Origin: Pikeienuella piscinae
GTDB taxonomy: Bacteria > Pseudomonadota > Alphaproteobacteria > Rhodobacterales > Rhodobacteraceae
Reading direction: 5' to 3'
Length of the DNA stretch: 64,000 bases
Assembly: GCF_011044155.1 (NCBI RefSeq)
Contig: NZ_CP049056.1
Span: forward strand, 3,600,001 to 3,664,000
Part shown: positions 28,441 through 38,211 of the stretch, piece after piece
Numbering within the stretch: position 1 is the stretch's first letter
Layout of the letters: every line of letters begins with the position of its first letter
Program-made: the position numbers and the translations under genes
The notes under the pieces: model-generated
Databases searched by the model: none
Told to the model about the DNA's origin: nothing
The model's input: the letters and a program-made list of their open reading frames with translations, nothing else

Positions 28441-29235
28441 ATGCAACGCCGGCTGACCACGATCCTCGCCGCCGGTCTCGCCGTCGCGGCGGGCGGATCG
28501 TCAAGACGATGGGCGACGGCCTCCTGATCGAGTTTCCCTCGCCGGTCGAGGCGGTCCGCGCCGCGCTTGCCGCTCTGCATGGGATGGCGGCGCGGGAGGC
28601 GGCGCTGCCGGAGGCGGAGCGGCTCCGCTACCGCATCGGCCTCCATCTCGGCGGCAGTGTGAACGTGGCGGCGCGGTTGGAGACCCTGGCGCCGGTCGGC
28701 GGAGTCTGCGTCTCGCGCGCCGTTCACGACCAGGCTCAGGGCCGGATTGCGACGGGGATGATCGCGCTCGGGCCGCAGCAGGTGAAGAACTGCCCCAGCC
28801 CTTGGAGGTGTGGACGGACGAGGTGGAGGGCGCCGCGACGGACTCGCCCGCCCGCGCTGCGGCGGCGAACGACGAGGCCCCCTCCGTCGCGGTGCTGCCG
28901 TTCCGCGAGATCGGCCCCCCGGCCGACGATTTTTTCGCCGAAGGCGTCGTCGCGGAGATCACCGCGATGTCCTCGGCGATTTCGACAAGGCGATCGCCTG
29001 CGCCCAGAAGCGCCTGATGGCCGGGCCGGGCGTGACCTGGGCCTATCGCGACCTCGCGACCTCTTACGCCAACGCCGGACGACCGGTGGAGGCGGAGGAG
29101 TTGCTGGAGGCGCTCCTCGCGCATGATAGCGGCATCACGGTCCGGCGCGTCATCGACAGCTTGCCGCCGATGATGAGCCTCAATCAGCCGTACTTTATCG
29201 AAGACCTTCGTCGGGTGGGCGCGCCGGCGACGTAG
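28441..29235 (+). pseudogene. Decayed class III adenylate/guanylate cyclase with TPR tail
   Basis: Pieces of one protein family appear in order but in three reading frames. MQRRLTTILAA (frame from 28441) is the usual start. TMGDGLLIEFPSPVEAVRAALA through SVNVAARLETLAP and GGVCVSRAVHDQ (frame of 28509) is the cyclase core. VAVLPFREIGPPADDFFAEGVV (frame of 28802) is the linker domain. AYRDLATSYANAGRPVEAEELL (frame of 28810) is the TPR-like tail ending at 29235. The metal-binding aspartate region after ILAA and the segment between GLHLG and SVNVAARL are missing, so the catalytic site is destroyed. Deletions plus frameshifts show a non-functional gene. Confidence 0.85.
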
Positions 29236-29331
29236 CCCACCTTGCGCCCTCGCCGCCAATCCCTATAACCGGCGCGATCCTCGCCGGTCACGTCGCTTGG
29301 ATCGCGAACAAGACCTTCTGGGAGCCCCGCC

Positions 29332-32300
29332 ATGCCGAAACGCGCCGATATCGACAGCGTGCTGATCATCGGCGCCGGACCCATCGTCATCGGTCAGGCC
29401 TGCGAGTTCGATTATTCCGGCGCCCAGGCGTGCAAGGCGCTTCGCGAAGAAGGCTATCGCGTCATCCTCGTCAATTCGAACCCGGCGACGATCATGACCG
29501 ACCCCGGCCTCGCCGACGCGACCTATGTCGAGCCGATCACGCCGGAGGTGGTGGAGCGCATCATCATCCAGGAGCAAGAGCGGAATCCGGGCGAACGGAT
29601 GGTTCTGCTGCCGACGATGGGCGGGCAGACCGGGCTCAACACGGCGATGAAGCTGGCGGAAACGGGGGCGCTGGACCGGCTCGGCGTCGAACTGATCGGC
29701 GCAAAGCGCGCGGCCATCGAGATGGCCGAGGACCGGAAGCTGTTTCGCGAGGCGATGGAGCGGATCGGCCTCTCAAATCCGCGCGCGACCATCGCCGAGA
29801 GCATGGCGGAATGCGTCGCGGCGCTCGACGATATCGGCCTCCCGGCGATCATCCGCCCGGCCTACACGCTCGGCGGCACCGGCGGCGGCGTCGCCTATAA
29901 CCGCGAAGATTACCTCAGGATCTGCGAGACCGGCCTCGACGCATCGCCGGTGAGCCAGATCCTGATCGACGAGAGCCTGCTCGGCTGGAAGGAGTTCGAG
30001 ATGGAGGTGGTCCGCGACAAGGCGGACAACTGCATCATCATCTGCGCCATCGAGAATGTCGATCCGATGGGCGTCCATACCGGCGACAGCATCACCGTCG
30101 CGCCGGCGCTGACGCTGACGGACAAGGAATACCAGATGATGCGCTCCGCCTCGATCGCGGTTCTACGCGAGATCGGGGTGGAAACCGGCGGCTCCAACGT
30201 CCAGTTCGCGGTCAATCCGGATGACGGCCGGCTCGTGGTGATCGAGATGAACCCGCGGGTCTCGCGCTCATCGGCGTTGGCCTCCAAGGCCACGGGCTTT
30301 CCGATCGCCAAGATCGCCGCGAAGCTCGCCATCGGCTATACGCTCGACGAGCTCGACAATGACATCACCGGGGTGACGCCGGCGAGCTTCGAGCCGACAA
30401 TCGACTATGTCGTCACCAAGATCCCCCGTTTCGCTTTCGAGAAATTCCCCGGCGCGAAACCCGAACTCACCACGGCGATGAAGTCGGTGGGCGAGGCGAT
30501 GGCGATCGGCCGATCATTCCACGAGAGCCTGCAAAAGGCGCTGAGCTCGATGGAGACCGGGCTTTCCGGTCTCGACGAGATCGTCATCGACGGGCTCGAG
30601 GAGGCCACAGGAAAGGAAGAGCGCAAGGCGGCGCTGATGGCGGCGCTGGCGAAACAGACGCCGGACCGGATCCGCGTGATCGCCCAGGCGATGCGCGAGG
30701 GCCTCGACCATGACGACATCCAGGCCGCGACCGCCTTCGATCCCTGGTTCCTTGAGCGCATCGGCGAGATCATCGCGGAGGAGTCGCTCGTGCGCGAACG
30801 CGGCTTGCCGACGGATGCGGCCGGGATGCGGGCGCTGAAGGCGATGGGCTTTTCCGATGCGCGCCTTGCGCATCTCTGCGGACTGGAGGAGGCAGACGTT
30901 CGCGCCCGCCGGATGGCGCTTGGCGTCACGGCGGTTTTCAAGCGGATCGATACCTGCGCGGCCGAATTCGAAGCGCAGACACCCTATATGTATTCGACCT
31001 ATGAAGCCGACGCGATGGGCATGGTCGAATGTGAATCGCGGCCGACCGGACGCAAGAAGGTTGTCATTCTCGGCGGCGGTCCGAACCGGATCGGTCAGGG
31101 GATCGAGTTCGACTATTGCTGCTGTCACGCCTGCTACGCGCTGACCGAGGCGGGCTATGAGACGATCATGATCAACTGCAACCCGGAGACGGTCTCGACG
31201 GATTACGACACTTCCGACCGGCTCTATTTCGAGCCGTTGACCATCGAGCATGTCATGGAGATCCTGCGGATCGAGCAGGAGAACGGGGAGCTTCACGGCG
31301 TCATCGTCCAGTTCGGCGGCCAGACGCCGCTGAAGTTGGCGAACGCGCTGGAGGCGGCGGGAATTCCGATCCTCGGCACTTCTCCGGACGCCATCGACCT
31401 CGCCGAGGATCGGGAGCGTTTTCAGAAGCTCCTGCGCAAGCTCGAACTGAAGCAGCCCGAGAACGGCATCGCGCACAGTCGCGATGAGGCGTTCAGCGTC
31501 GCGCATGAGGTCGGCTACCCCGTGGTGATCCGCCCGTCATACGTGCTCGGCGGCCGGGCGATGGAGATCGTCCGCGCCGACGCAGAACTGGAGCGTTATA
31601 TCCGCGAGGCGGTGGTCGTTTCCGGAGCCAGCCCGGTCCTGATCGACAGCTATCTTTCCGGCGCCGTCGAGGTCGATGTCGACGCGCTTTCCGATGGCGT
31701 GGCGGTGCATGTCGCCGGGGTGATGGAGCATATCGAGGAGGCCGGCGTCCATTCCGGCGATAGCGCCTGCGTCCTGCCGCCGCATACGCTGTCGGCTGAA
31801 ACCATCGACGAGTTGAAACGGCAGACCGCCGAGATGGCGCGCGGGCTTGGCGTCGTCGGGCTCATGAACGTGCAGTTCGCGATCAAGGGCGCGGACATCT
31901 ACGTCCTCGAAGTCAATCCGCGTGCGTCGCGCACGGTGCCCTTCGTCGCCAAGGCGGTCGGCGCGCCAATCGCCGCCATCGCGGCGCGCCTTATGGCGGG
32001 CGAGAAACTCTCCGCCTTCGCGCTTCCCTCCGCCGATCCCGGCCATGTCGCGGTGAAGGAGGCGGTGCTGCCCTTCGCCCGCTTCCCCGGCGTCGATACG
32101 CTCCTCGGCCCCGAGATGCGTTCGACCGGCGAAGTTATGGGGATAGACCGCGGCTTCGCCCGCGCCTTCCTAAAGAGCCAGATCGCCGCCGGAGTGACGC
32201 TGCCGGGCGGCGGACGGGTCTTCATTTCGGTGAAGGACGCCGACAAGGCGTTAATCCTCGACGCCGCGCGCCGGCTGGTCGCGCTCGGCTTCGAAATCGT

Positions 32301-32607
32301 CGCTACATCCGGCACCGCCGCCTATCTTGCGGAGAACGGCGCGCCCGCGTCGGTGGTGAAGAAGGTCTACGAAGGGCGGCCGAACGCCGTCGACCTGATG
32401 AAGGATGGCGAGATCGCACTGGTCTTCAACACCACCGACCTGCCGCAGTCCGTCCGGGACAGCGCCAGCCTTCGCGCGACGGCGCTGCACATGCGGACGC
32501 CCTATTACACGACCGCGGCCGGCGCGGCGGCGGCGGCGCGGGCGATCGCCAACCGTCTTGACGGCGAGATCGAGGTTGAGACGCTTCAGGCCTACGCGGC
32601 GAGATGA
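29332..32607 (+). CDS. carB: Carbamoyl-phosphate synthase large subunit
   Basis: This 1091-residue CarB has two homologous ATP-grasp halves ([27 protein letters not shown] near the N-terminus and [27 protein letters not shown] near residue 574). An oligomerisation region lies between them and a C-terminal MGS-like allosteric domain (about 950-1080) follows. It makes carbamoyl phosphate from bicarbonate, ATP and the ammonia delivered by CarA, for pyrimidine and arginine synthesis. carA is not adjacent. The stop overlaps the start of a phosphatase gene. Confidence 0.98.
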   Translation: MPKRADIDSVLIIGAGPIVIGQACEFDYSGAQACKALREEGYRVILVNSNPATIMTDPGLADATYVEPITPEVVERIIIQEQERNPGERMVLLPTMGGQTGLNTAMKLAETGALDRLGVELIGAKRAAIEMAEDRKLFREAMERIGLSNPRATIAESMAECVAALDDIGLPAIIRPAYTLGGTGGGVAYNREDYLRICETGLDASPVSQILIDESLLGWKEFEMEVVRDKADNCIIICAIENVDPMGVHTGDSITVAPALTLTDKEYQMMRSASIAVLREIGVETGGSNVQFAVNPDDGRLVVIEMNPRVSRSSALASKATGFPIAKIAAKLAIGYTLDELDNDITGVTPASFEPTIDYVVTKIPRFAFEKFPGAKPELTTAMKSVGEAMAIGRSFHESLQKALSSMETGLSGLDEIVIDGLEEATGKEERKAALMAALAKQTPDRIRVIAQAMREGLDHDDIQAATAFDPWFLERIGEIIAEESLVRERGLPTDAAGMRALKAMGFSDARLAHLCGLEEADVRARRMALGVTAVFKRIDTCAAEFEAQTPYMYSTYEADAMGMVECESRPTGRKKVVILGGGPNRIGQGIEFDYCCCHACYALTEAGYETIMINCNPETVSTDYDTSDRLYFEPLTIEHVMEILRIEQENGELHGVIVQFGGQTPLKLANALEAAGIPILGTSPDAIDLAEDRERFQKLLRKLELKQPENGIAHSRDEAFSVAHEVGYPVVIRPSYVLGGRAMEIVRADAELERYIREAVVVSGASPVLIDSYLSGAVEVDVDALSDGVAVHVAGVMEHIEEAGVHSGDSACVLPPHTLSAETIDELKRQTAEMARGLGVVGLMNVQFAIKGADIYVLEVNPRASRTVPFVAKAVGAPIAAIAARLMAGEKLSAFALPSADPGHVAVKEAVLPFARFPGVDTLLGPEMRSTGEVMGIDRGFARAFLKSQIAAGVTLPGGGRVFISVKDADKALILDAARRLVALGFEIVATSGTAAYLAENGAPASVVKKVYEGRPNAVDLMKDGEIALVFNTTDLPQSVRDSASLRATALHMRTPYYTTAAGAAAAARAIANRLDGEIEVETLQAYAAR

Positions 32608-33374
32608 GCGCGGCGCCCGGTCCGGAACGGGTTTATGCGATCGGCGACATCCATGGCCGTCTCGACCTCCTGCGGGCGGCGCACGCCCGAATCGACGCCG
32701 ATCTCGCGGCCGATCCGGTCGCCGCGCACGCGATCGTGCATATCGGCGACTATGTTGACCGGGGGCCGGAAAGCGCGGGCGTCCTCGCCTATCTCGCGGC
32801 GGGGGCGGCGGCCGATGCGCCGTGGGTCAATCTGCTCGGCAATCATGACCGGATGTTCTTTCGCTATCTTGTCGCGCCGGGCGGGCGGGACGAGCGGCTG
32901 CATCCGGATTTCTGGTGGCTGCATGAGCGACTCGGCGGGCTGGATACGCTGCGCTCCTACGGACTCGAGTTGCCGGAAGGCGCGACCAAGGCGCGCGGCG
33001 ACGCGCTCCATCGTGAGGCGCGCGCTGCGGTCCCCGCGGCGCATTTCGCGTTTCTCGCCGGGCTCCGCCGGTTCTGGTCCTGGCGCGGCTGGTTCTTCGC
33101 CCATGCCGGCGTGCGCCCCGGCGTCCCGCTGAGCCAGCAGGAGGAGGACGACCTGATCTGGATTCGCGATCCGTTCCTGACAAGCGACGCAGATCACGGC
33201 GCGGTCATCGTTCACGGCCATACGCCGGTGGAGCGGGTCGAGGACCACGGGAACCGCATCGCCATCGACACCGGCGCCGGTTATGGCGGGCCGCTTTCAT
33301 GTCTGGTTATCGACGCGGCGGGCGACGGGACGCGTGATGGCGTGCGCGTGCTCGACGGGCCGGTTCTGCGCTGA
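32604..33374 (+). CDS. PPP-family metallophosphatase
   Basis: This 256-residue phosphoesterase has the complete PPP metal-site set: GDIHGR at 14-19, GDYVDRGP around 48, GNHD around 75, a FAHAGVRPG block near 164 and HGHTPV near 202. Bacterial relatives act as serine/threonine phosphatases or dinucleoside tetraphosphatases. The ATG overlaps the carB stop (ATGA), implying translational coupling. The physiological substrate cannot be read. Confidence 0.88.
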   Translation: MSAAPGPERVYAIGDIHGRLDLLRAAHARIDADLAADPVAAHAIVHIGDYVDRGPESAGVLAYLAAGAAADAPWVNLLGNHDRMFFRYLVAPGGRDERLHPDFWWLHERLGGLDTLRSYGLELPEGATKARGDALHREARAAVPAAHFAFLAGLRRFWSWRGWFFAHAGVRPGVPLSQQEEDDLIWIRDPFLTSDADHGAVIVHGHTPVERVEDHGNRIAIDTGAGYGGPLSCLVIDAAGDGTRDGVRVLDGPVLR

Positions 33375-33464
33375 GCGCGCGCCGGCGAACTTGCCCCCGC
33401 GCGACGGTTCTGTATCAGTTCCATTTCATGCGGCCCTGATCGGCCGCCGGGGAAGGGCCTTGAG

Positions 33465-34034
33465 GTGATCGACACCCGCATCGAAGACTTGCCGCTGGAC
33501 AGGGATGTCTCCTCGCATGAGGGGATATCGATCGATCAGACTGCGCGGGTCCGGCTTGCGTATCTTCTGGGCCAGAACTCCGCGCTGGTCGCGCAGACCC
33601 AGTTCGCGGATGCGAAGGCAGGCGCGCTTCTCGCGATCGTCGGTCTGCTCGCGACGCGCGGGCCCGGCGCGTCCCTTGATCCGACGGTCGTTAACACCGA
33701 GTCGATCCTCGTCATTTCGCTGCACGCGGCGGCGCTGATCTGCTGTGTGATCGTGCTGTTCCCCCGTTACGCGGGCCGGCCGCTTCGCGCGAAACTGGCG
33801 GCGAGCGAGCGGTTCTCATGGCCGGCGCTGACCGCCGACGGGATGAACAGCGATCTCTACGCCGATTTCATGCGCGGCGCGCAGGTCTCGCAACTGGTGA
33901 TCTCCATTGCGCGCAGCAATCAGGCGCAGGCGCAGATCCTGTTACGCAAGTTCAACTGGCTGCGCGCGGCGTTCGGGATCGCCATGGCGGACTTCTTTTT
34001 CATCGCGGCGCGCGCCGCGTACGGTTCGGCCTGA
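33465..34034 (+). CDS. Membrane protein resembling DUF5706/Pycsar effector (PycTM) family
   Basis: This 189-residue protein starts at GTG 33465 (the only plausible in-frame start). After about 45 residues it has LVAQTQFADAKAGALLAIVGLLA, then a second hydrophobic segment (SILVISLHAAALICCVIVLFP) and a third near the C-terminus (LRAAFGIAMADFFFIAARA). The asparagine/aspartate-rich helix entering the first membrane segment (FADAKAGALL) recalls the ADNKA(S/N)ILL motif of DUF5706 proteins. These proteins include membrane effectors of pyrimidine-cyclase (Pycsar) defence. No cyclase gene is adjacent, so a defence role is uncertain. Homology is judged by eye. Confidence 0.55.
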   Translation: MIDTRIEDLPLDRDVSSHEGISIDQTARVRLAYLLGQNSALVAQTQFADAKAGALLAIVGLLATRGPGASLDPTVVNTESILVISLHAAALICCVIVLFPRYAGRPLRAKLAASERFSWPALTADGMNSDLYADFMRGAQVSQLVISIARSNQAQAQILLRKFNWLRAAFGIAMADFFFIAARAAYGSA

Positions 34035-34058
34035 GGCCGGTTAGGGAGCGGAGGGGCG

Positions 34059-35228
34059 ATGCGCGCTCGGATCGTCATCATCGGGGGCGGGCCGTCCGGC
34101 CTGCTTCTCAGCCAGCTACTCCACCTGAGCGGCGTCGAAACGGTGGTGCTGGAGCGGCGTCCGCGTGCGTATGTGATGGCGCGAGTCCGGGCCGGGGTCC
34201 TCGAATGGGGCACCGTCGAGACGCTGCGCGAGGCGGGCGTCGGAGAACGCATGGACCGGGAGGGGTTCGTTCACGAGGGCGTATATCTCTCAGCGCAAAA
34301 TCGCGGCTTCCGCGTCCCGCTCAAGGAGCGCGCCGGCCGTCCGGTTCTGGTCTATGGCCAGACCGAGGTGACGAGGGACCTTTACGACGCGCGCGACGCC
34401 GCCGACGGCGCGGTGATCGACGAGGCCGCAGGGGTGGAGATTCACGGCGTCGACGGGAGGACGCCCCATGTGACCTACCGGAAGGATGGTCGCGAGTGTC
34501 GAATCGATTGCGACTACGTTATCGGCTGCGACGGGTTTCATGGAGTCAGCCGGGGGGTCATCCCGAAGACGGTCCTGCGTGAATACGAAAGGGTCTATCC
34601 GTTCGGCTGGCTCGGGGTCCTGTCGGAATCGCACCCGGTCAGCGACGAGTTGATCTACGCGAACAGCACGCGCGGCTTCGCGCTCTGCTCGATGCGGAAT
34701 GAGGGACTCAGCCGCTACTACGTGCAGACCGAGGTCGACGAGGACCCCGCCGCATGGTCCGATAGCCGGTTCTGGGATGAGTTGAAGCGGCGGATTCCCG
34801 AGGCGGCCGCCGATGTGCTGACGACCGGCCGGATCACCGAGAAGTCGCTCGCGCCATTGCGGAGCTATGTCGCCGAACCGATGCGCTGGGGTCGGCTCTT
34901 TCTGGTCGGCGACGCCGCGCATATCGTGCCCCCGACCGGGGCCAAGGGGTTGAACCTCGCCGTCTCCGACGTCCATTACCTGCATCGCGCGCTGGTCGCC
35001 CTCTACAGAGACGGATCGGAGGAGGGGATCGACCGCTATTCCGACCTTGCGCTGGCGCGGGTCTGGAAATCGGTGCGCTTCAGCTGGTGGATGACGACGA
35101 TGCTGCATCGTTTCCCCGACCAGACCCCGTTCGATCAGCGCATCCAGGAAAGCGAGATCGACTATCTCGAACATTCCGGAGCGGCGCAGACGGTGATGGC
35201 GGAGAATTACGTCGGTCTGCCCTTCTGA
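34059..35228 (+). CDS. pobA: 4-hydroxybenzoate 3-monooxygenase
   Basis: This 389-residue flavoprotein hydroxylates 4-hydroxybenzoate to protocatechuate with NADPH and oxygen. It has the FAD motif IIGGGPSGLLLSQLL and the second FAD motif LVGDAAHIVPPTGAKGLN. The substrate-site residues known from the Pseudomonas enzyme are all visible, shifted by one: Tyr200, Ser211, Arg213, Arg219 and Tyr384. It stands alone here: no pobR or protocatechuate (pca) genes are in the window. It converges with the downstream TRAP gene with only six bases between. Confidence 0.93.
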   Translation: MRARIVIIGGGPSGLLLSQLLHLSGVETVVLERRPRAYVMARVRAGVLEWGTVETLREAGVGERMDREGFVHEGVYLSAQNRGFRVPLKERAGRPVLVYGQTEVTRDLYDARDAADGAVIDEAAGVEIHGVDGRTPHVTYRKDGRECRIDCDYVIGCDGFHGVSRGVIPKTVLREYERVYPFGWLGVLSESHPVSDELIYANSTRGFALCSMRNEGLSRYYVQTEVDEDPAAWSDSRFWDELKRRIPEAAADVLTTGRITEKSLAPLRSYVAEPMRWGRLFLVGDAAHIVPPTGAKGLNLAVSDVHYLHRALVALYRDGSEEGIDRYSDLALARVWKSVRFSWWMTTMLHRFPDQTPFDQRIQESEIDYLEHSGAAQTVMAENYVGLPF

Positions 35229-35234
35229 CCGCGT

Positions 35235-36536
35235 TCAGCCCGAACTCAGCGGCAGGAAAAGGACAAGCGTCGGGAAGGCGATGATTAGCAGGATGCGCAC
35301 CAGGTCGGCCATGATGAAGGGCACGATCCCGCGATAGATCGCGCCCATCGGCACGTCGCCGATCACCCCCTTGATGACGAAGAGGTTGAGCCCGACCGGT
35401 GGCGTGATCAGCGAGAGTTCGGTCACCATCACCGCGAAAATGCCGAACCAGATCGGGTCGAACCCGAGATCGACGACGATGGGAAAGAAGATCGGGATGG
35501 TCAGCAGGATCATGGAAAGCGACTCCATGAACATGCCGAGTACGACATAGACCGCGAAGATGATCAGCATCACCTCCAGCGGCGTAAGCGCCTGCGCCCG
35601 GATCAGATCGGAGAGCGCGGCGGGCAACCCGATCAGATTCATGAAATTGGAGAAGACAAGCGCGCCGATCAGCACCAGAAAGAGGCTGGCGGTGGTCGTC
35701 ACCGTCTCGACCAGCGCATCGACGAATTCCGGGACGCCGAGCGCTCTTCGCCAGAGCGCGAAGACAAGCGCGCCAAACGCCCCGACGCCGCCGGCCTCGG
35801 TTGGCGTGAAGACGCCCTGATAAAGCCCGCCGATGATCAGGACAAAGAGAAGGAGAATCGGGCCGACGCTGCGGAAGCGGGCGAACCTGTCCGCCCAGCC
35901 GGTGCGCGGCGCGGCGGGCGCGGAGTCGGGAAAGAGCCGCGCCACGACGCCGACAGCGACGAGATAGAGCGCGATCGCCAGCAGTCCGGGCAGAACCCCG
36001 GCGATGAAGAGCTTGCCGATATCGGTGCCGGTGGCGATGCCGTAGAGGACGAGAATGACCGAGGGCGGGATCAGGATGCCGAGCGTGCCGCCCGCCGCGA
36101 CGGAGGACGCCGCGAGTCCGTCCGCATAGCCGTAGCGCCGCATCTCCGGCACCGCGACCTTCGCCATCGTCGCCGCCGTCGCGATCGAGGAGCCGCTCAG
36201 CGCAGCGAAGCCGCCGCAGGCGAGGACGGTCGCCGAAGCCAGCCCGCCGGGCCGATGGCCGACGAAGCCGTGGCAGAGGCGGTAGAGATCCTCGGACATG
36301 CGCGCGCGCGTCACCAGCGCGCCCATCAGGACGAACATGGGCACGACCGAAAGCTCATAGGACATCGTCGCGTTGAACGGCAATTGCCCGATCATTCCGA
36401 GCGCGGTGTGGACGGAGACGCCCGCGACGATGCCGCCGAGGCCGATCACGAGCATCGCGAAGGCGATCGGCATGCCGACCATCATCAGGCCGAAAACGCC
36501 GACGAAGGCGAGGCCGGTGATCTCCCATACGCCCAT
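35235..36536 (-). CDS. dctM: TRAP transporter large permease (DctM family)
   Basis: This 433-residue protein has about twelve membrane segments, with CGGFAALSGSSIATAATMAKVAVPEM (about 106-131), a LIPPSVILVLYG block and FTPTEAGGVGAFGAL, all DctM signatures. It is the last gene of the second TRAP transporter, starting at the stop of dctQ. It provides the ion-coupled channel. It probably moves a sugar acid or other hydroxy acid, given the upstream metabolic genes. Confidence 0.92.
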   Translation of the reverse strand: MGVWEITGLAFVGVFGLMMVGMPIAFAMLVIGLGGIVAGVSVHTALGMIGQLPFNATMSYELSVVPMFVLMGALVTRARMSEDLYRLCHGFVGHRPGGLASATVLACGGFAALSGSSIATAATMAKVAVPEMRRYGYADGLAASSVAAGGTLGILIPPSVILVLYGIATGTDIGKLFIAGVLPGLLAIALYLVAVGVVARLFPDSAPAAPRTGWADRFARFRSVGPILLLFVLIIGGLYQGVFTPTEAGGVGAFGALVFALWRRALGVPEFVDALVETVTTTASLFLVLIGALVFSNFMNLIGLPAALSDLIRAQALTPLEVMLIIFAVYVVLGMFMESLSMILLTIPIFFPIVVDLGFDPIWFGIFAVMVTELSLITPPVGLNLFVIKGVIGDVPMGAIYRGIVPFIMADLVRILLIIAFPTLVLFLPLSSG

Positions 36537-37057
36537 CAGAGTCCGACCCCGTCCACGCCGGATTCCGGTTCATTCTTCAGCGCTTCGAAGGCGCAGATCA
36601 CGAAAGCCAGCGCCGCGACGACGAGGAGCGCCGCCATCGACTGCGCGATGAGTCCCTTGGGCACGCGAAGCTCCATAGTCACCTCGCCATAAGTGAGGAT
36701 ACGCTCGCCATAGAGCCACATGCGCCAGGCGATGAGCATCGATATCGCCGCGCCGAGCAATTCGGTCGCGAAGGTCGCATAGGCCCGGACCGCCGGCGCG
36801 AATCGGTCGAAGAGAATGGTGACGCGGATATTGCCGCGCATGCGGATCATCTTCGGCAGGGCGAAGAACACGATCAGGCCCATCGTGATCTCGGTGATCT
36901 CGAAGGAGCCGGGGATCGGGTGCCGGAACAGATAGCGCATGATGACATTGGCGAAGGTCGTGAACATCATCACTGCCGCCAGCGCAGCGCCGATCCAGAC
37001 CAGCAGCGTGAAGCCGCGGTCGAGTATGCCGACAAATGCGCTCTGTGCGCGTGGCAT
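36536..37057 (-). CDS. dctQ: TRAP transporter small permease (DctQ family)
   Basis: This 173-residue protein has four predicted membrane helices. FEITEITMGLIVFFALPKMIRMRGNIRV (about 47-74) is the DctQ pattern of an acidic helix followed by a basic turn. It sits between dctP and dctM and its stop overlaps the dctM start. A long perfect hairpin separates it from dctP. Size is normal. Confidence 0.88.
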   Translation of the reverse strand: MPRAQSAFVGILDRGFTLLVWIGAALAAVMMFTTFANVIMRYLFRHPIPGSFEITEITMGLIVFFALPKMIRMRGNIRVTILFDRFAPAVRAYATFATELLGAAISMLIAWRMWLYGERILTYGEVTMELRVPKGLIAQSMAALLVVAALAFVICAFEALKNEPESGVDGVGL

Positions 37058-37101
37058 GGGCTTGGTCCTGTCGCCGGGATGCGGGGAGTGGAAGGTGATG
37101 A

Positions 37102-37128
37102 GCGCGGGCGCCTTTACGGCGCCCGCGC
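37102..37128. terminator. Strong hairpin between the second dctP and dctQ
   Basis: GCGCGGGCGCC and GGCGCCCGCGC make a perfect 11-pair stem around TTTAC. It lies between dctP and dctQ, the same place as the hairpin at 13126-13147 in the other TRAP operon. There is no proper U-run after it on the minus strand, so partial termination or 3'-end protection of dctP mRNA seems likelier than full termination. Confidence 0.55.
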
Positions 37129-37138
37129 GCGTCTCGCC

Positions 37139-38206
37139 TCAATTCGGCGTGTTGACGACCTTGTAGGCGCTGTAATCCTTCACCATCCGGCGAGCGTAAT
37201 CGAGGATCTCCTGGCCGTCGAGGCCGCGTTTTTCAGCCTCCGCAAGCCATTCGGTCTCCATATCCGCCAGCCGCTCCTTCGCGATCGCGACCTCTTCCTC
37301 GGGAAGCGTGATGAATTCGACACCGGCCTCGTTGAGCGCCGCTTCACCGATCCGGTCGCCATTGGTCCAAGCCCAGCCGGCGAGGAGTGCGATGGCCATT
37401 CCGCTGTGCTTTTCGACCGCCGCCTGTTGCTCGGGCGAAAGGCCATCCCAGCTGGCCTGGTTGAATGCGACCCAGAATGTGTCGGTGTAGAGCCCGCCGG
37501 GGATTCGGGTGATCGAGGTGATGACCGGCGTGATGCCGAAGAAGTCGATCGACTCGGTGGGAAAAGTGATGCCGTCGGCGACGCCGCGCGCCATCGCGGT
37601 CTGCGCCTCGGTCGGCGGCAACTGCACCGGGGTTGCGCCGAGCTGGCTCATGATCCGCCCGGTGACGCCGCCGCCGACGCGGATGGTCTTGCCTTCGAGA
37701 TCGGCGATCGTCTCGATCCGGCCCTTGGCCATGTTGATGTTCGGGTTCGAATGCGTGAAGAGCCCGACGATATGCGCGCCCTCGTGCTCGCCATACTGGT
37801 CGCCGAACCGCTCATAGGTCTGCCAGGCGGCGGCGGAGCCGGACCACGGGTCGGGTGAGGCGAAAGGGAGATCCATAACCTGAGTCATGGTGAAGCGGCC
37901 GACATTGTGGCCGCTGACGCCGTAGCCGACATCGAACGCCTGGTCGAGCAAGAGGTCGAACTGCGCCGGGGGCGGGCCGAGCGGCGAGGTCATGATTTCG
38001 AATTTCAGCGCGCCGTCCGTCTCCGCCTCGATCGCGTCGGCCCAGGGCTTGATGATGCCCGCTACGATCAGGTGGTGCGCCGGCAGCCATGTGCCGATTC
38101 GGAGCGTCTTGACCTCGTCCGCCGCCGATGCGCCGCTGGGCGCGGCCGCCCATGTCGCGGCGCAGGCCGCCGCGATCGCCGTCATCTTCATCATTCGCAT
38201 CTTCAT
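37139..38206 (-). CDS. dctP: TRAP transporter solute-binding protein (DctP family)
   Basis: This 355-residue protein has a signal peptide (lysine- and methionine-rich start, cleavage after GASA) followed by a DctP domain. IADLEGKTIRVGGG holds the conserved ligand-binding arginine, and QTAMARGVADGITFPTE corresponds to the usual dimer/ligand motif. It lies just six bases after the dehydrogenase gene upstream, so it belongs to the same operon. The ligand is unknown; the neighbouring dehydratase and hydroxyacid dehydrogenase suggest an aldonate or related hydroxy acid. Confidence 0.9.
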   Translation of the reverse strand: MKMRMMKMTAIAAACAATWAAAPSGASAADEVKTLRIGTWLPAHHLIVAGIIKPWADAIEAETDGALKFEIMTSPLGPPPAQFDLLLDQAFDVGYGVSGHNVGRFTMTQVMDLPFASPDPWSGSAAAWQTYERFGDQYGEHEGAHIVGLFTHSNPNINMAKGRIETIADLEGKTIRVGGGVTGRIMSQLGATPVQLPPTEAQTAMARGVADGITFPTESIDFFGITPVITSITRIPGGLYTDTFWVAFNQASWDGLSPEQQAAVEKHSGMAIALLAGWAWTNGDRIGEAALNEAGVEFITLPEEEVAIAKERLADMETEWLAEAEKRGLDGQEILDYARRMVKDYSAYKVVNTPN

Positions 38207-38211
38207 CTCCC

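Noticed and set aside
28441-34034. A complete Pycsar system formed by the cyclase remnant and the DUF5706-like protein
   Set aside because: The cyclase belongs to the TPR-tailed class III type, is broken in several places and is separated by carB and a phosphatase.
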